The notes: generated from the sequence alone by a model not told the origin. 64,000 bases of DNA from Gilliamella sp. App4-10 (GCF_001690495.1 NZ_LZGS01000035.1:512512-576511), one strand, 5' to 3'. Counted from the stretch's first letter, positions 9,979 through 18,906 are shown. Program-made: numbers and translations.

Positions 9979-10617
9979 ATGAAAGGAAAACATGTTTTAT
10001 TTGGCATAAGCCCTTTTAATTCCAAATTTAATGAAAATTACATTAAAAATATGTTGGAGTGGGGGTTTGATAATTATGATCATGTAGATGTTTTACATCC
10101 ACATGAAGAGGCTAAGTATCTTTTAATAGGAGCTGGAGATAATGAGGTAAAAGCACGTAAAAAATCACGAAAAGAATTTTATCGAATTGAAAGAGCTATT
10201 AATAATTATTTATCAATGTTTGGTCATGATTTTTTTGCAAAAAGAATATTAAAATTTTCCGATTTTTATGCTGACGAATTGTATAAAAAAAATGTAGAGA
10301 TAATAAAAGAAGATTTTAAAAATAATGAGAATTTTCACTCATTATGTATAACTCAGTCATATAAAGCTATTTTGAATAGAAAAAACGCCATCAGTAAAAC
10401 ATCTGAAATAAAAGAACAGGATATTATTATTGCTACAGAATATATAATAAGAGAAATTCCTTTTATTATTTCCCCTTCTTTATTGTCATCTTCACTAACT
10501 AGTCTGCATATATCTTATTACTGTTCATGGCCAATAGCTGATTATGTTTATGCTGGAAAGTTAAGTATCAGCCCTAGTTCAGATACAAAAATTATTGTTA
10601 AAGATCATTCAATTTAA
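9979..10617 (+). CDS. Cyclodipeptide synthase (YvmC-like)
   Basis: Cyclodipeptide synthases join two aminoacyl-tRNAs into a cyclic dipeptide. The N terminus LFGISPFNSKFNENYI matches the YvmC/AlbC active-site region: S11 is the catalytic serine equivalent and N14 the subfamily asparagine. Y155 and E159 in EYIIREIPF match the AlbC Y178/E182 pair. At the C-terminal subfamily position I read YY (180-181) rather than YH. The protein is 212 aa, shorter than YvmC or AlbC (about 240-250). It lacks some 26 residues before the active-site strand, and an in-frame TAG 8 codons upstream excludes a longer form. A P450 gene follows after 23 nt. A leucine-rich product like that of YvmC is possible but not shown. 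Confidence 0.9.
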   Translation: MKGKHVLFGISPFNSKFNENYIKNMLEWGFDNYDHVDVLHPHEEAKYLLIGAGDNEVKARKKSRKEFYRIERAINNYLSMFGHDFFAKRILKFSDFYADELYKKNVEIIKEDFKNNENFHSLCITQSYKAILNRKNAISKTSEIKEQDIIIATEYIIREIPFIISPSLLSSSLTSLHISYYCSWPIADYVYAGKLSISPSSDTKIIVKDHSI

Positions 10618-10640
10618 TTATTAAGTAATATGGAGGTAAT

Positions 10641-11822
10641 ATGTTGACTATGAACAATCATTTTCCAGGAGTGTTGTCTGATGAATATGGACAAGATCCA
10701 TACAAATATATTGATTTATTGGATAAAACGGAGAACGTTATTTATGACAAAACTTTAAATGCGCATTTAGCTATTAGTTATGATGCTGTTCGTAGCATAC
10801 TTGGAAATTCAGTATTATTTTCAACAAAACCTTTATCTAAAAGAGCTGAGCCAGTAATGAGGGGAAAAGTTCTGGCTCAGATGGAAGGTAATGAACATAA
10901 AATAAAAAAGAGCATGCTCTTACATCAGCTTACCGGTCGTGTGTTGAAAGATTATTATCACCCCAAACTGACAAATCTATGTGATTCATTGTTAACAGAA
11001 ATTATAACTAAGAACAAATTTGATTTTATTTCTGATTTTGGTAATAAATATGCTTTATTAACAACATTCAATATCATTGGTATTGATTATAATAAATTAG
11101 ACTGGTATCTAGAAAGATTAAAACTCATAGTTCAATTTGCGACTGGGTTTAATCTTTCAAAAGAGACTGAAGATATCGCACTATTTGCATCTGAAGAATT
11201 GGAAAAAGTGATATTGGATTTAATCGATGAACGTAAAAAGTGTGCTGGAGATGATATTATTTCTTTTATTATTCATAATAGTAATGAAAGTGAAATATTA
11301 AGTGATAGTGAGATAGTCGCACTTTCATTAAACATTTTACTTGCAGCTTCAGAACCAGTTGATAAAGTTTTAGCAAATTGTATCTATCACCTTTATAGAA
11401 ATGAATCTTATATTGATCTAGTTATCTCCAATGATTGCAGCACTAATAGTATCTTGCAGGAAAGCTTACGAATTACACCACCTGTTCATTTAATTCCACG
11501 CCAAGTCGAGGATGATAGTTGTGTTGAAGGTGTTAACTTAAAAAAAGGAGATTTAATATTTTCCTTAATACCATCAGCAAATAGAGATGAAAAATATTTT
11601 GAACACCCAAACACATTCAATCCACGAAGAGAATTTAAGGGACATCTTTCATATGGAGTGGGAATTCATGCTTGTATTGGTGCTCAATTTGCAAATATGC
11701 AATTAAATATCGCCCTTCAAAAATTAGTTTTAATACTTAAAAATTATAAAGAAATTACACCGCCAACGTTCGGTGGAATATATACGCGAGGCGCAACTCA
11801 ATATAATCTGGAAAGAGTTTAA
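10641..11822 (+). CDS. Cytochrome P450 (CypX/CYP134-like)
   Basis: 393 aa, soluble bacterial P450 size. The heme-ligand motif is YGVGIHACIG with Cys345. The ExxR pair is E274/R277 in QESLR. The I-helix reads LAASEPVDK in place of the usual AGxDT, similar in style to the cyclodipeptide-oxidising CypX type. A GGAGG site lies 6 nt before the ATG at 10641. In B. subtilis, CypX oxidises the YvmC product cyclo(Leu-Leu) to pulcherriminic acid; its position here directly after the synthase supports an analogous tailoring step. Confidence 0.9.
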   Translation: MLTMNNHFPGVLSDEYGQDPYKYIDLLDKTENVIYDKTLNAHLAISYDAVRSILGNSVLFSTKPLSKRAEPVMRGKVLAQMEGNEHKIKKSMLLHQLTGRVLKDYYHPKLTNLCDSLLTEIITKNKFDFISDFGNKYALLTTFNIIGIDYNKLDWYLERLKLIVQFATGFNLSKETEDIALFASEELEKVILDLIDERKKCAGDDIISFIIHNSNESEILSDSEIVALSLNILLAASEPVDKVLANCIYHLYRNESYIDLVISNDCSTNSILQESLRITPPVHLIPRQVEDDSCVEGVNLKKGDLIFSLIPSANRDEKYFEHPNTFNPRREFKGHLSYGVGIHACIGAQFANMQLNIALQKLVLILKNYKEITPPTFGGIYTRGATQYNLERV

Positions 11823-11823
11823 T

Positions 11824-13188
11824 ATGAAGCAATCGATTGACCTGACAACCTCAGAAAGAAAGTTAGTGTTTGCTATGACACTATCTAGTATATTGCCATT
11901 ATTAGATAGCAGTATTGTTAATGTTATTTTACCCTCAATTTCGAATGACATTAATACCTCTTATGCTTATATGCAATGGGCTGTTACCATATATATGCTT
12001 GCTTGCGCAGCTGGCATATTACTATCACCTTATGTACATGAAAATTTTGGACTCAAGAAAGCATGGGTATGCTCAATTTTTGTCTTTCTTGTTGGTTCTA
12101 TATTAGTTGGATTTTCATATAATCTGGTTTCTTTAATCTTGTATAGATGTCTACAAGGTTTTGGTGCAGGAATTTTAATTCCTATTACTCAATCTACAAT
12201 AGCAACTTATTTTGGTAAGGAAAGACTAAAGCCGGTTATGGCATTGATTGCTATTCCGTCAGTCTTTGCCCCTGCACTAGGGCCAATTTTTGGAGCAATC
12301 ATATCAGAACAGTTAAATTGGAGAATAGCTTTTTTTATCAACATACCTTTAGTACTTATGGCTTTTTTATTTGGTAGAACGACAATGCCTGATAATAAAA
12401 CGTCTAAATACAATATGAATATTTATGTATTAATGACATTTTTAATTGCTTTAATAATATTTTTCATCTCTATTAAAAATATCACTTCTGGGCATTTTTT
12501 TGATATTTTTAATATTATTATGCTAGTTTTAGGTATTGGTTTGATGCTGGTTTCGCTTATTATTAATAACAAGTCAGACAGTAAACTGATCGATTTAAGT
12601 TCATTTAGTTGTATTCAATATTCGTTCGCAATAATTATGGGATTTCTGACGTCACTTATCTTTTTTGGTTTCATGATTTTTTTTCCTTTAATACAAGCAA
12701 TAAATGATAATATATCTATTACATATATTGGTATGTTGCTAGCTCTACAAGGTGTAGGTGCCTGGTTGGCTAGAAAATTTATTTATAAATCTCTAAGTGA
12801 GATAAATTCATTTCTAATTATTGGTGTAGGATTAATAATATCAGCAATAAGTATATTAATAATTCAAGTAGGTGGCAACGCCTTTGAAATTATCGGTTTT
12901 ACTGTTCGAGGTTCCGGATTAGGCGTCGCCACGATTGCTGTTCTCTCTTCTCCATTTGAGTTCTGTGATAAAAATCAAATTAAGGACACGAGCGCTATCA
13001 CGCGTGTTACACAGCAAATTGGTGGTGCATTTGGAGGCGTACTATCAGGAATATTAATCAACCTCACTCAACATCAAATAATTTCAATAAACTGCGCTTA
13101 TCAGGCAATGTTTTTTGTGTCTCTGGCTTTTGGTTTTCTAGCGGTTATTGTCTATATTTTCTTTGGCCGAGTGAATACAAGGATTTAG
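11824..13188 (+). CDS. MFS drug-type exporter (DHA2 / EmrB-QacA-like)
   Basis: 454 aa from the ATG at 11824, which follows the P450 stop by 1 nt; a GAAAGAG ribosome binding site precedes it. An upstream ATG at 11773 in the same frame lies inside the P450 gene and is unlikely. The sequence is almost wholly hydrophobic, about 12-14 spans. It carries LDSSIVNVILPSI in span 1 and an antiporter motif C region (APALGPIFGAII). Likely role: export of the modified cyclodipeptide, as proposed for YvmA next to yvmC-cypX in Bacillus. Confidence 0.85.
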   Translation: MKQSIDLTTSERKLVFAMTLSSILPLLDSSIVNVILPSISNDINTSYAYMQWAVTIYMLACAAGILLSPYVHENFGLKKAWVCSIFVFLVGSILVGFSYNLVSLILYRCLQGFGAGILIPITQSTIATYFGKERLKPVMALIAIPSVFAPALGPIFGAIISEQLNWRIAFFINIPLVLMAFLFGRTTMPDNKTSKYNMNIYVLMTFLIALIIFFISIKNITSGHFFDIFNIIMLVLGIGLMLVSLIINNKSDSKLIDLSSFSCIQYSFAIIMGFLTSLIFFGFMIFFPLIQAINDNISITYIGMLLALQGVGAWLARKFIYKSLSEINSFLIIGVGLIISAISILIIQVGGNAFEIIGFTVRGSGLGVATIAVLSSPFEFCDKNQIKDTSAITRVTQQIGGAFGGVLSGILINLTQHQIISINCAYQAMFFVSLAFGFLAVIVYIFFGRVNTRI

Positions 13189-13193
13189 CATAC

Positions 13194-13227
13194 AAAAAAA
13201 CGGAACATGTGAGTTCCGTTTTTTTCG
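13194..13227 (+). terminator. Rho-independent terminator of the cyclodipeptide operon
   Basis: ACGGAAC and GTTCCGT pair around an ATGTGA-type loop, followed by seven T. It lies just after the exporter stop and defines the three-gene operon end. Confidence 0.88.
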
Positions 13228-14040
13228 CTTATTCAACGATACTGCTAAGCCACTTATTCAGTATTGAACAATTGAATAAACTATAAAGAGTCTCAACCGC
13301 TGACGCAGGTTTCAACTTGAATAAGGTATTTTTTCTGTTTAAACTAATTTTCTAAACCACTTACACAGTGTAACGGTATACTTTTCTTGCAGATATTCTT
13401 AGCGGTATGAAAAAGCATCAACTAATAAGATTATCCCGTGACAAGACAACTAAGTAGTAAATTTAAAAGAGAATGTGCAGAATTAGTTCTGAATTCTATA
13501 TTTTTGGCAGGAATACCTTGTAGATATCTGCTCAGAACATCATGCACTAACATTCGGGTTACCAAATATTGGTGTTTATACTTGTCAAAGTATAATTTTG
13601 CCACTGCTCCAATTCCTGATGATTCAAAAATTGGACATAGTTGGTCAAAGCAAAATCGGGATTTATTTCCTCATTATAGGTAAACCAGATGTGTATTTCA
13701 TTTTCTGCTATCTTCATAAAGCTTTCTACTTATTCTTTGGTTTCGTAAATACGGTTTAATTTGAAACTCCATTGACTGAACTAATCCAAGCTCATCTTTC
13801 AGGCAGCTTATTGAACTTTGATATCAAACTAGAGTTATCTGTACAGCAGGAAAGGCGCCTAGAATAGGGAAATGGCGATAAATAGTCACTTATCTAGAGG
13901 TATTTAGGTCTAAATATAAGCCCAAATGCCTCAAAAAAGCACGGTTAAAAATTTAGTTTGAGTGAAGCTTTACCGTACAAAGGTCTCAATAAAAATCAAA
14001 GTGGTTTATACATATGGTAATTTATCAGTACCTTGATCCT
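13228..14040. other. No intact gene; degraded sequence
   Basis: About 800 bp without a convincing gene. It holds an IS3-type OrfA fragment (13438 onward) and, from 13493 to 13759, an 88-codon open stretch in another frame with no start codon near its beginning (it includes DICSEHHALTFGLPNIGVY). I do not recognise that stretch. The remainder shows scattered stops. Confidence 0.5.
13438..13683 (+). pseudogene. Fragment resembling an IS3-family OrfA start
   Basis: The frame opens TRQLSSKFKRECAELVLN, typical of the N terminus of IS3-family OrfA proteins (a short basic lead into the HTH). Homology stops after about 19 residues and the remaining 60 look unrelated. A truncated remnant is more likely than a gene. 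Confidence 0.4.
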
Positions 14041-14050
14041 CGCCAAAATA

Positions 14051-14916
14051 TTAGACAGTGCCCGCCTCTATCATTTTTTCGTTTTGGTAATATTGTTGTT
14101 CATATTGTTCAGGTGATACCCAGCCATTAGCTGAATGACGACGTATCCGATTATAATAGATTTCAATATATTCAAATAGTGCTTTATTAGCCAGTTTCCT
14201 CGTTTTGTAGTAACAGTCATGAATAATATGTGTTTTGAGTGTATGAAAAAACTCTCAACAACCGCATTATCAAAGCAGTTTCCTCTTCGACTCATGCTTT
14301 GCCTGAGTCCATATTGTAACAATAACTGCTTGAAATCAGCACTGCCATATTGGCTTCCTTGGTCACTATGAATGAGTACATTTTTAGGAAAGTGACGCCG
14401 AAATAAGGCTTGTTTTAATGTATTACACACTAAATGATGGTCTATGTAGCGACTCGTTTGCCTAGCAATCACTTTTCGTCCATATAAATCGATAATCACC
14501 GACAAATATAACCAACCTTCACCCGTTTTAATATAAGTAATATCGGTTACCCATGTCGTATTCGGCTTATCACGGTTAAATTTCCTATCTAACGTATTGG
14601 GCGCAATATTGAGATGAGCCTAGTTTGTTTTATACTTGAATTTACGTGCTGCTTTACTCTGTAATCCCAATTGTTGCAAAACACGGCTAATTGTCCTTTC
14701 TGAAACTTGATAGTCCGCTTGCCTTGCATCATAAAGCAGGCTTGGCGCACCCAAACGGGCATTATGTTGCCAATTTTTAATATACTCGCTGAGTTTGGCT
14801 GATTTGTTTGCTCTTTTTAACCAAGCATCATAACCCGATGAACTGACACCAAGTAATGAGCATATCTTAGTAACGGGATAGCAGGTTAAATGATTTTTCA
14901 TATAAGCGTACTTCAC
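14051..14916 (-). pseudogene. Broken IS3-family OrfB (element A)
   Basis: The retroviral-type integrase reads from KYAYMKNHL (14916) to an in-frame TAG at 14620-14622, then continues in the same frame through TTWVTDITYIKTGEGWLYL and FDNAVVESFF. There one T appears lost from a T run. In the next frame the rest reads KTRKLANKALFEYIEIYY and NGWVSPEQYEQQYYQNEK, ending with TAA at 14051. So there are two lesions: one nonsense codon and one frameshift. Confidence 0.85.
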
Positions 14917-15194
14917 CGACTTGGATTATTGATGAAGTACACATGCGCCTTTTTTAGTATATCATTGGCCATTTTCAGTTCTTTAATCTCTTTTTCTAAC
15001 GCCATAATCCGCTGTTGCTCAGCCGTTAACTCTCGACGGCTGGTTTTATTCGGGGAAAGTTGCCTAATCCATTTATCTAGGGTTGATTTACCCACACCTA
15101 GATGGTTGGAAAGTTCGCTAATAGAAAGGTGTGCATGAGATAATGCATAATCAACTGGTTGTTGTTTGAATTCGATACTAAATTTTTTAACCAT
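14913..15194 (-). CDS. IS3-family OrfA (element A)
   Basis: 93 aa from the ATG at 15194 (VKKFSIEFKQQ), with an HTH around 25-50 (ISELSNHLGVGKSTLDKW) and a leucine-zipper-like tail. An A6G slippery heptamer at 14949-14955 could direct -1 frameshifting into OrfB, whose start overlaps by 4 nt. The frame upstream of this ATG runs into a different IS fragment, so the left end of element A is missing. Confidence 0.8.
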   Translation of the reverse strand: MVKKFSIEFKQQPVDYALSHAHLSISELSNHLGVGKSTLDKWIRQLSPNKTSRRELTAEQQRIMALEKEIKELKMANDILKKAHVYFINNPSR

Positions 15195-15396
15195 GATATT
15201 TATCTCGCCATTTATAGAAAGTTGAATTTCCCATGCCATATTTACGGCAAAGTTCCTTGACAGGGATACCGGCCTCAGCTTCTTTTAAAATAGATACAAT
15301 CTGATGTTCAGTCATTTTTTTCATGGTTAAATCCTCAGTGGATTAATAAAGAGAATTTTCTACTCTTTTGCTGTACTATTTTAAGGGGTAGTTACA
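15195..15396 (-). pseudogene. Inverted 5' part of a second IS3-family element (element B)
   Basis: The minus strand from 15396 begins TGTAACTACCCC, the left inverted repeat of element B. Its OrfA then opens at 15324 (MKKMTEHQIVSILKEAEAG) and runs through YGMGNSTFYKWRDKY, where element A sequence begins. The same OrfA is intact at 63269-63526. The 3' part of an element B lies on the other strand from about 15402, so these pieces are head to head. Confidence 0.8.
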
Positions 15397-15401
15397 GAAC
15401 T

Positions 15402-16310
15402 GAGCTTAAAATCCCAGCTTCAGGAAGAAATCATAAAAAAGCTTTAGTGCCCACAAAGGCACGTAAAACGTGGGCACAGCAACTACAACAAAATCATTCT
15501 GTTACTATTGCTATGAGTTGTGCCATTGTTGGCTTAAGCCGTTGTGCTTACTATTATCAACCTAAATTACTGGATGATTCGGTGATAATATCAGTATTAA
15601 GTACTATCACTGACAAGCATTTACGCTGGGGCTTTCCCAAATGTTTTAATCGCATCAGAAAGCTTGGCTATAAATGGAATCATAAGCGTGTTTATCGAGT
15701 GTATTGTGAGTTAAAACTTAATATTAGGGCTAAACGTGAAAAACGTATCCCCCCACGAACACTAGAAAAGCTATTGGTTCCTAATAAACAAGGTGAATGC
15801 TGGTCAATGGATTTTATGAGTGACAGTAGTGGTAATCAACGTCGCTTTAGGACATTCAATGTCATCGATGACTTTAATCGTGAGGCGCTAGGCATTGATA
15901 TTGCAGTAAGCTTACCGGTAGGGAGAATTACCCGTTATTTAGATAAACTGGCCGAATATCATGGGTATCCATTAAAAATACGAGTCGATAATGGGCCAGA
16001 ATTTACAGGAAAAACCTTTATAAACTGGGCTAAATCACATGATATAGCCATTGATTATATCCAGCCCGGTAGTCCTTATCAAAATGGCTATATTGAACGA
16101 TTTAATCGTACCTATCGCACAGAGGTATTAGATTTATATTTATTTAATAATCTGGAACAAGTAAGAAAGGTAACCGAAGAATGGCTAACCAGTTATAACA
16201 CCGAAAGACCTCATGAAGCACTAAATAATATGACGCCGATTGAGTATAAAACACTAAAACAGGCAGCTTAATTTTCTACGTGAGTTGTGTACTGGGTTTG
16301 GGGTATTTAC
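15402..16310 (+). mobile_element. 3' part of IS3-family element B
   Basis: Contains the last 13 or so codons of OrfA (SQLQEEIIKKL), a complete OrfB frame and a right inverted repeat at 16286-16310. That repeat is the partner of the left end seen at 63196. The left end and most of OrfA are missing on this strand. It truncates a gene fragment at its right border. Confidence 0.8.
15447..16271 (+). CDS. IS3-family OrfB integrase (element B)
   Basis: 274 aa counted from GTG at 15447. In an intact element it is probably made as an OrfA-OrfB fusion by -1 slippage at AAAAAAG (15435-15441), reading KKALVPTKARK. An HTH_21-type domain precedes an rve DDE core with WSMDFMSD, RVDNGPEF and a C-terminal NTERPHEALNN. 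It is nearly identical to the partial copy at 63526-64000. Without its OrfA start it is probably inactive. Confidence 0.85.
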   Translation: MPTKARKTWAQQLQQNHSVTIAMSCAIVGLSRCAYYYQPKLLDDSVIISVLSTITDKHLRWGFPKCFNRIRKLGYKWNHKRVYRVYCELKLNIRAKREKRIPPRTLEKLLVPNKQGECWSMDFMSDSSGNQRRFRTFNVIDDFNREALGIDIAVSLPVGRITRYLDKLAEYHGYPLKIRVDNGPEFTGKTFINWAKSHDIAIDYIQPGSPYQNGYIERFNRTYRTEVLDLYLFNNLEQVRKVTEEWLTSYNTERPHEALNNMTPIEYKTLKQAA

Positions 16311-16500
16311 AAAACCACCCTATCAGATTACCCACTCGACTGAACAAAAGGCGATTTTAGATAATAGCCAAGAGTGGGGCGTGTTTGATGACGAAACGGG
16401 TGAACTTATCGACTATGGTCAATTTAAAAGACCCAAGAAAAAAGCCAGCCGAAAAACAAAAACAGCAAAACAAGCAGAAAAGCCCATAAAAGAGGATTAA
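16311..16500 (+). pseudogene. C-terminal remnant of an unknown gene cut by IS
   Basis: An open frame continues out of the element B right repeat: KPPYQITHSTEQKAIL, EWGVFDDETGELIDYGQF, then a lysine-rich tail ending at TAA 16500. The apparent ATG at 16285 lies inside the IS end, so the native start is lost. I do not recognise the family; the DDETGEL turn and basic tail suggest a phage- or plasmid-type protein, but that is a guess. Confidence 0.45.
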
Positions 16501-16510
16501 TTGGTAAGGT

Positions 16511-16536
16511 CAAAGCACTGCTGATCCAGTGCTTTG
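16511..16536. repeat. Perfect 10-bp inverted repeat
   Basis: CAAAGCACTG and CAGTGCTTTG flank a 6-nt spacer (CTGATC). There is no T run on either side, so it is not a standard terminator. It sits between the truncated gene and the end of pgl. Confidence 0.6.
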
Positions 16537-16599
16537 GAAGCAAAATTTATTGTAAAAATTCATTACCGACGCAAGTTGGCAAACAAAACGGAAGAAAAT

Positions 16600-17298
16600 T
16601 TAAGATGCAGTCCAAAACCCTGTGACATTCACTTTGTCCTGCTGCAAAACAGCTCGAATAGGCATTTGATTAACATTATGATCTTTTTCGGCTTGTTCTA
16701 ATACCTGCATTTTACTTTCACCAACTAAATGTAGATAGATATTTTTACTATTTAAAATAGTAGGTAACGTTAAAGTAATACGATCAAGTGGCGCTGTTAA
16801 TGGTGTCATCCCGACAACTTTTCGACCTGATTTCATATCTAAACCGGCCGCTAAATTAGCTGCACCTGGAAATAATGAAGCGGTATGTCCATCTTCGCCC
16901 ATACCTAAAACAATTACATCAAATGGCATCGGAATTTTATCTAACATCTTGTCAGTCATTTCGGCGCCATCAAATGGATTATCACAACTGTTTTTTAAAC
17001 CGACAAAATTAGCCAATTTTGCATTGTTTTGTAATAGATGCGTCATCACTAACTTTTCGTTACTGGCATCATTAGTATCATCAACCCATCTATCATCCAC
17101 CAACGTAATAAAAACTCGACTCCATTCTATATTTTGTTGACTCAGTGATACAAATAATGGAATAGGTGTTTTACCCCCCGAAACCGCAATAGAAGCATGT
17201 CCTTTTTGTACAATGGCCTGTTTTAATTCATTGACGATATGTGAGGTTAAATCTTCGATCAATAATTGACTATTTTGATATTTATTTAACGTAAACAT
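16600..17298 (-). CDS. pgl: 6-phosphogluconolactonase (SOL/DevB type)
   Basis: Hydrolyses 6-phosphogluconolactone in the oxidative pentose phosphate pathway. The product is 232 aa from the ATG at 17298, preceded by AAGGA at 8 nt; a longer frame to 17340 overlaps zwf and has no support. Signatures are ALSGGKTP-like (AVSGGKTPIPLF) and GMGEDGHTASLFPG. This is the SOL family, not the beta-propeller enzyme of E. coli. It lies directly after zwf, its pathway partner. Confidence 0.94.
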   Translation of the reverse strand: MFTLNKYQNSQLLIEDLTSHIVNELKQAIVQKGHASIAVSGGKTPIPLFVSLSQQNIEWSRVFITLVDDRWVDDTNDASNEKLVMTHLLQNNAKLANFVGLKNSCDNPFDGAEMTDKMLDKIPMPFDVIVLGMGEDGHTASLFPGAANLAAGLDMKSGRKVVGMTPLTAPLDRITLTLPTILNSKNIYLHLVGESKMQVLEQAEKDHNVNQMPIRAVLQQDKVNVTGFWTAS

Positions 17299-17311
17299 AG
17301 TTATTTTTCCT

Positions 17312-18772
17312 TTATTCAAATTCGTGCCATGAATGCCCATCTTTAGTGATTAAGGCAACGGATGCGACTGGTCCCCAAGTTCCAGCTTGATAAGTTTTTG
17401 GTGGTTCTTTTTCTGTTTCCCATGCACTAATAATTGAATCAACCCATTTCCATGCAGCTTCAACTTCATCACGATGAACAAATAACGCTTGGCGCCCCCG
17501 CATAACTTCAAGTAATAAACGCTCATAGGCATCAGCGCTTTGTTGGTGAAAAGTTTCGCTAAAACTTAAATCAAGTTTCGTGGTTTGTAAATTGTGAGTA
17601 CTATCTAATCCCGGTACTTTGTTTAAAATTTCAATATCCATTCCTTCATCAGGTTGTAAACGAATCGTCAATTTATTTTGTGGTAATTGTGGATAAAATT
17701 CACTAAATAAATTAAGCGGTAATGGTTTGAAATAAACAACGACTTCAGAACATTTGCTCGGTAAACGCTTACCTGTACGTAAATAAAATGGAACGCCCGC
17801 CCAACGCCAGTTATCAATATCAACTCGAATCGCAACAAATGTTTCGGTATTGCTTTTTTGATTTGCGCCGTCTTCTTCTAGATAGCCCGGTACATTAACA
17901 CCATTAACAAATCCTGCTGTATATTGTCCACGAACTACTTTTTCGCGTATATTGGTTTTATTAATTGGCCTAAGAGCATTTAGTACGGCTATCTTTTCAC
18001 TACGTAAGCTATTATCTTCTAGGTTAGCAGGTGGTGACATGGCAATCATGGTTAATATTTGTAATAAATGATTTTGCACCATATCACGCATTTGGCCGGC
18101 TTTATCAAAATACCCCCAACGACCCTCAATACCTACTTGCTCAGCTACCGTAATTTCGACATGATCAATAGAATTACGATCCCAAAATGACGCAAATACT
18201 GTATTGGCAAAACGTAAGGCTAAGAGATTTAGTACTGACTCTTTACCTAAATAATGATCAATACGATAAACTTGTGATTCACTAAAGAATTTAGCCACCG
18301 AATCATTGATTTCACGAGATGATTGCAAATCAGTTCCAAGTGGCTTTTCCATCACAATGCGGTTTTGTGATTGATTTAAACCTGCAGCAGCTAGACCTTG
18401 GCAAATAGTTCCAAAAGCACCTGGATGCATTGCAAAATAGAAAATAGCGGGATGGCCTGAATCAAGTTTATTTTTCAATCCTGCAAAACCAGCACTATCA
18501 TTAACATCTAATTTATGAAAATCCAATCGTTGACTAAATCTCCGCCAAATACTATCGTCTAACGGCTCCGGCATAAATGAGATGAGTGCATCTTTTGCAA
18601 CTTCACAATAAGCAGCATGATCCCAATCAGCACGTCCTACGCCTAAAATCTTGGTTTGTTCAGGTAGTTTTCCATATTTTTCTAGTTGATATAAAGACGG
18701 TAGTAATTTACGTCTTGTCAAATCCCCTTTAGCACCAAAAATAACTAAATCGCAAGTTGGGATATCAGACAT
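17312..18772 (-). CDS. zwf: Glucose-6-phosphate 1-dehydrogenase
   Basis: Oxidises glucose-6-phosphate with NADP. The product is 486 aa (E. coli 491). The coenzyme loop is FGAKGDLTRRKL (12-23) and the substrate signature is RIDHYLGKE. AGGAG lies 6 nt before the ATG. It forms a two-gene operon with pgl, whose start is 13 nt past the zwf stop. Confidence 0.98.
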   Translation of the reverse strand: MSDIPTCDLVIFGAKGDLTRRKLLPSLYQLEKYGKLPEQTKILGVGRADWDHAAYCEVAKDALISFMPEPLDDSIWRRFSQRLDFHKLDVNDSAGFAGLKNKLDSGHPAIFYFAMHPGAFGTICQGLAAAGLNQSQNRIVMEKPLGTDLQSSREINDSVAKFFSESQVYRIDHYLGKESVLNLLALRFANTVFASFWDRNSIDHVEITVAEQVGIEGRWGYFDKAGQMRDMVQNHLLQILTMIAMSPPANLEDNSLRSEKIAVLNALRPINKTNIREKVVRGQYTAGFVNGVNVPGYLEEDGANQKSNTETFVAIRVDIDNWRWAGVPFYLRTGKRLPSKCSEVVVYFKPLPLNLFSEFYPQLPQNKLTIRLQPDEGMDIEILNKVPGLDSTHNLQTTKLDLSFSETFHQQSADAYERLLLEVMRGRQALFVHRDEVEAAWKWVDSIISAWETEKEPPKTYQAGTWGPVASVALITKDGHSWHEFE

Positions 18773-18876
18773 GGTTTTCTCCTAGGATGGTATAATGTAA
18801 TTATTCTATTATGTTGGATGGTTAGTGTACAGGTTAAATCATAACAATAGGCATTAGCCTACATTAGCTCTAAAAC

Positions 18877-18906
18877 AAAAAGGTCACCACAGTGGTGACC
18901 TTTTGC
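18877..18906 (-). terminator. Terminator of rplY
   Basis: AAAAGGTCACCAC pairs with GTGGTGACCTTTT around a 1-2 nt centre. T residues follow on the minus strand, right after the rplY stop; the symmetry could serve both strands. Confidence 0.85.

Noticed and set aside
17299..17340. Longer pgl start overlapping zwf
   Set aside because: No ribosome site precedes it, while AAGGA is well placed before the ATG at 17298.
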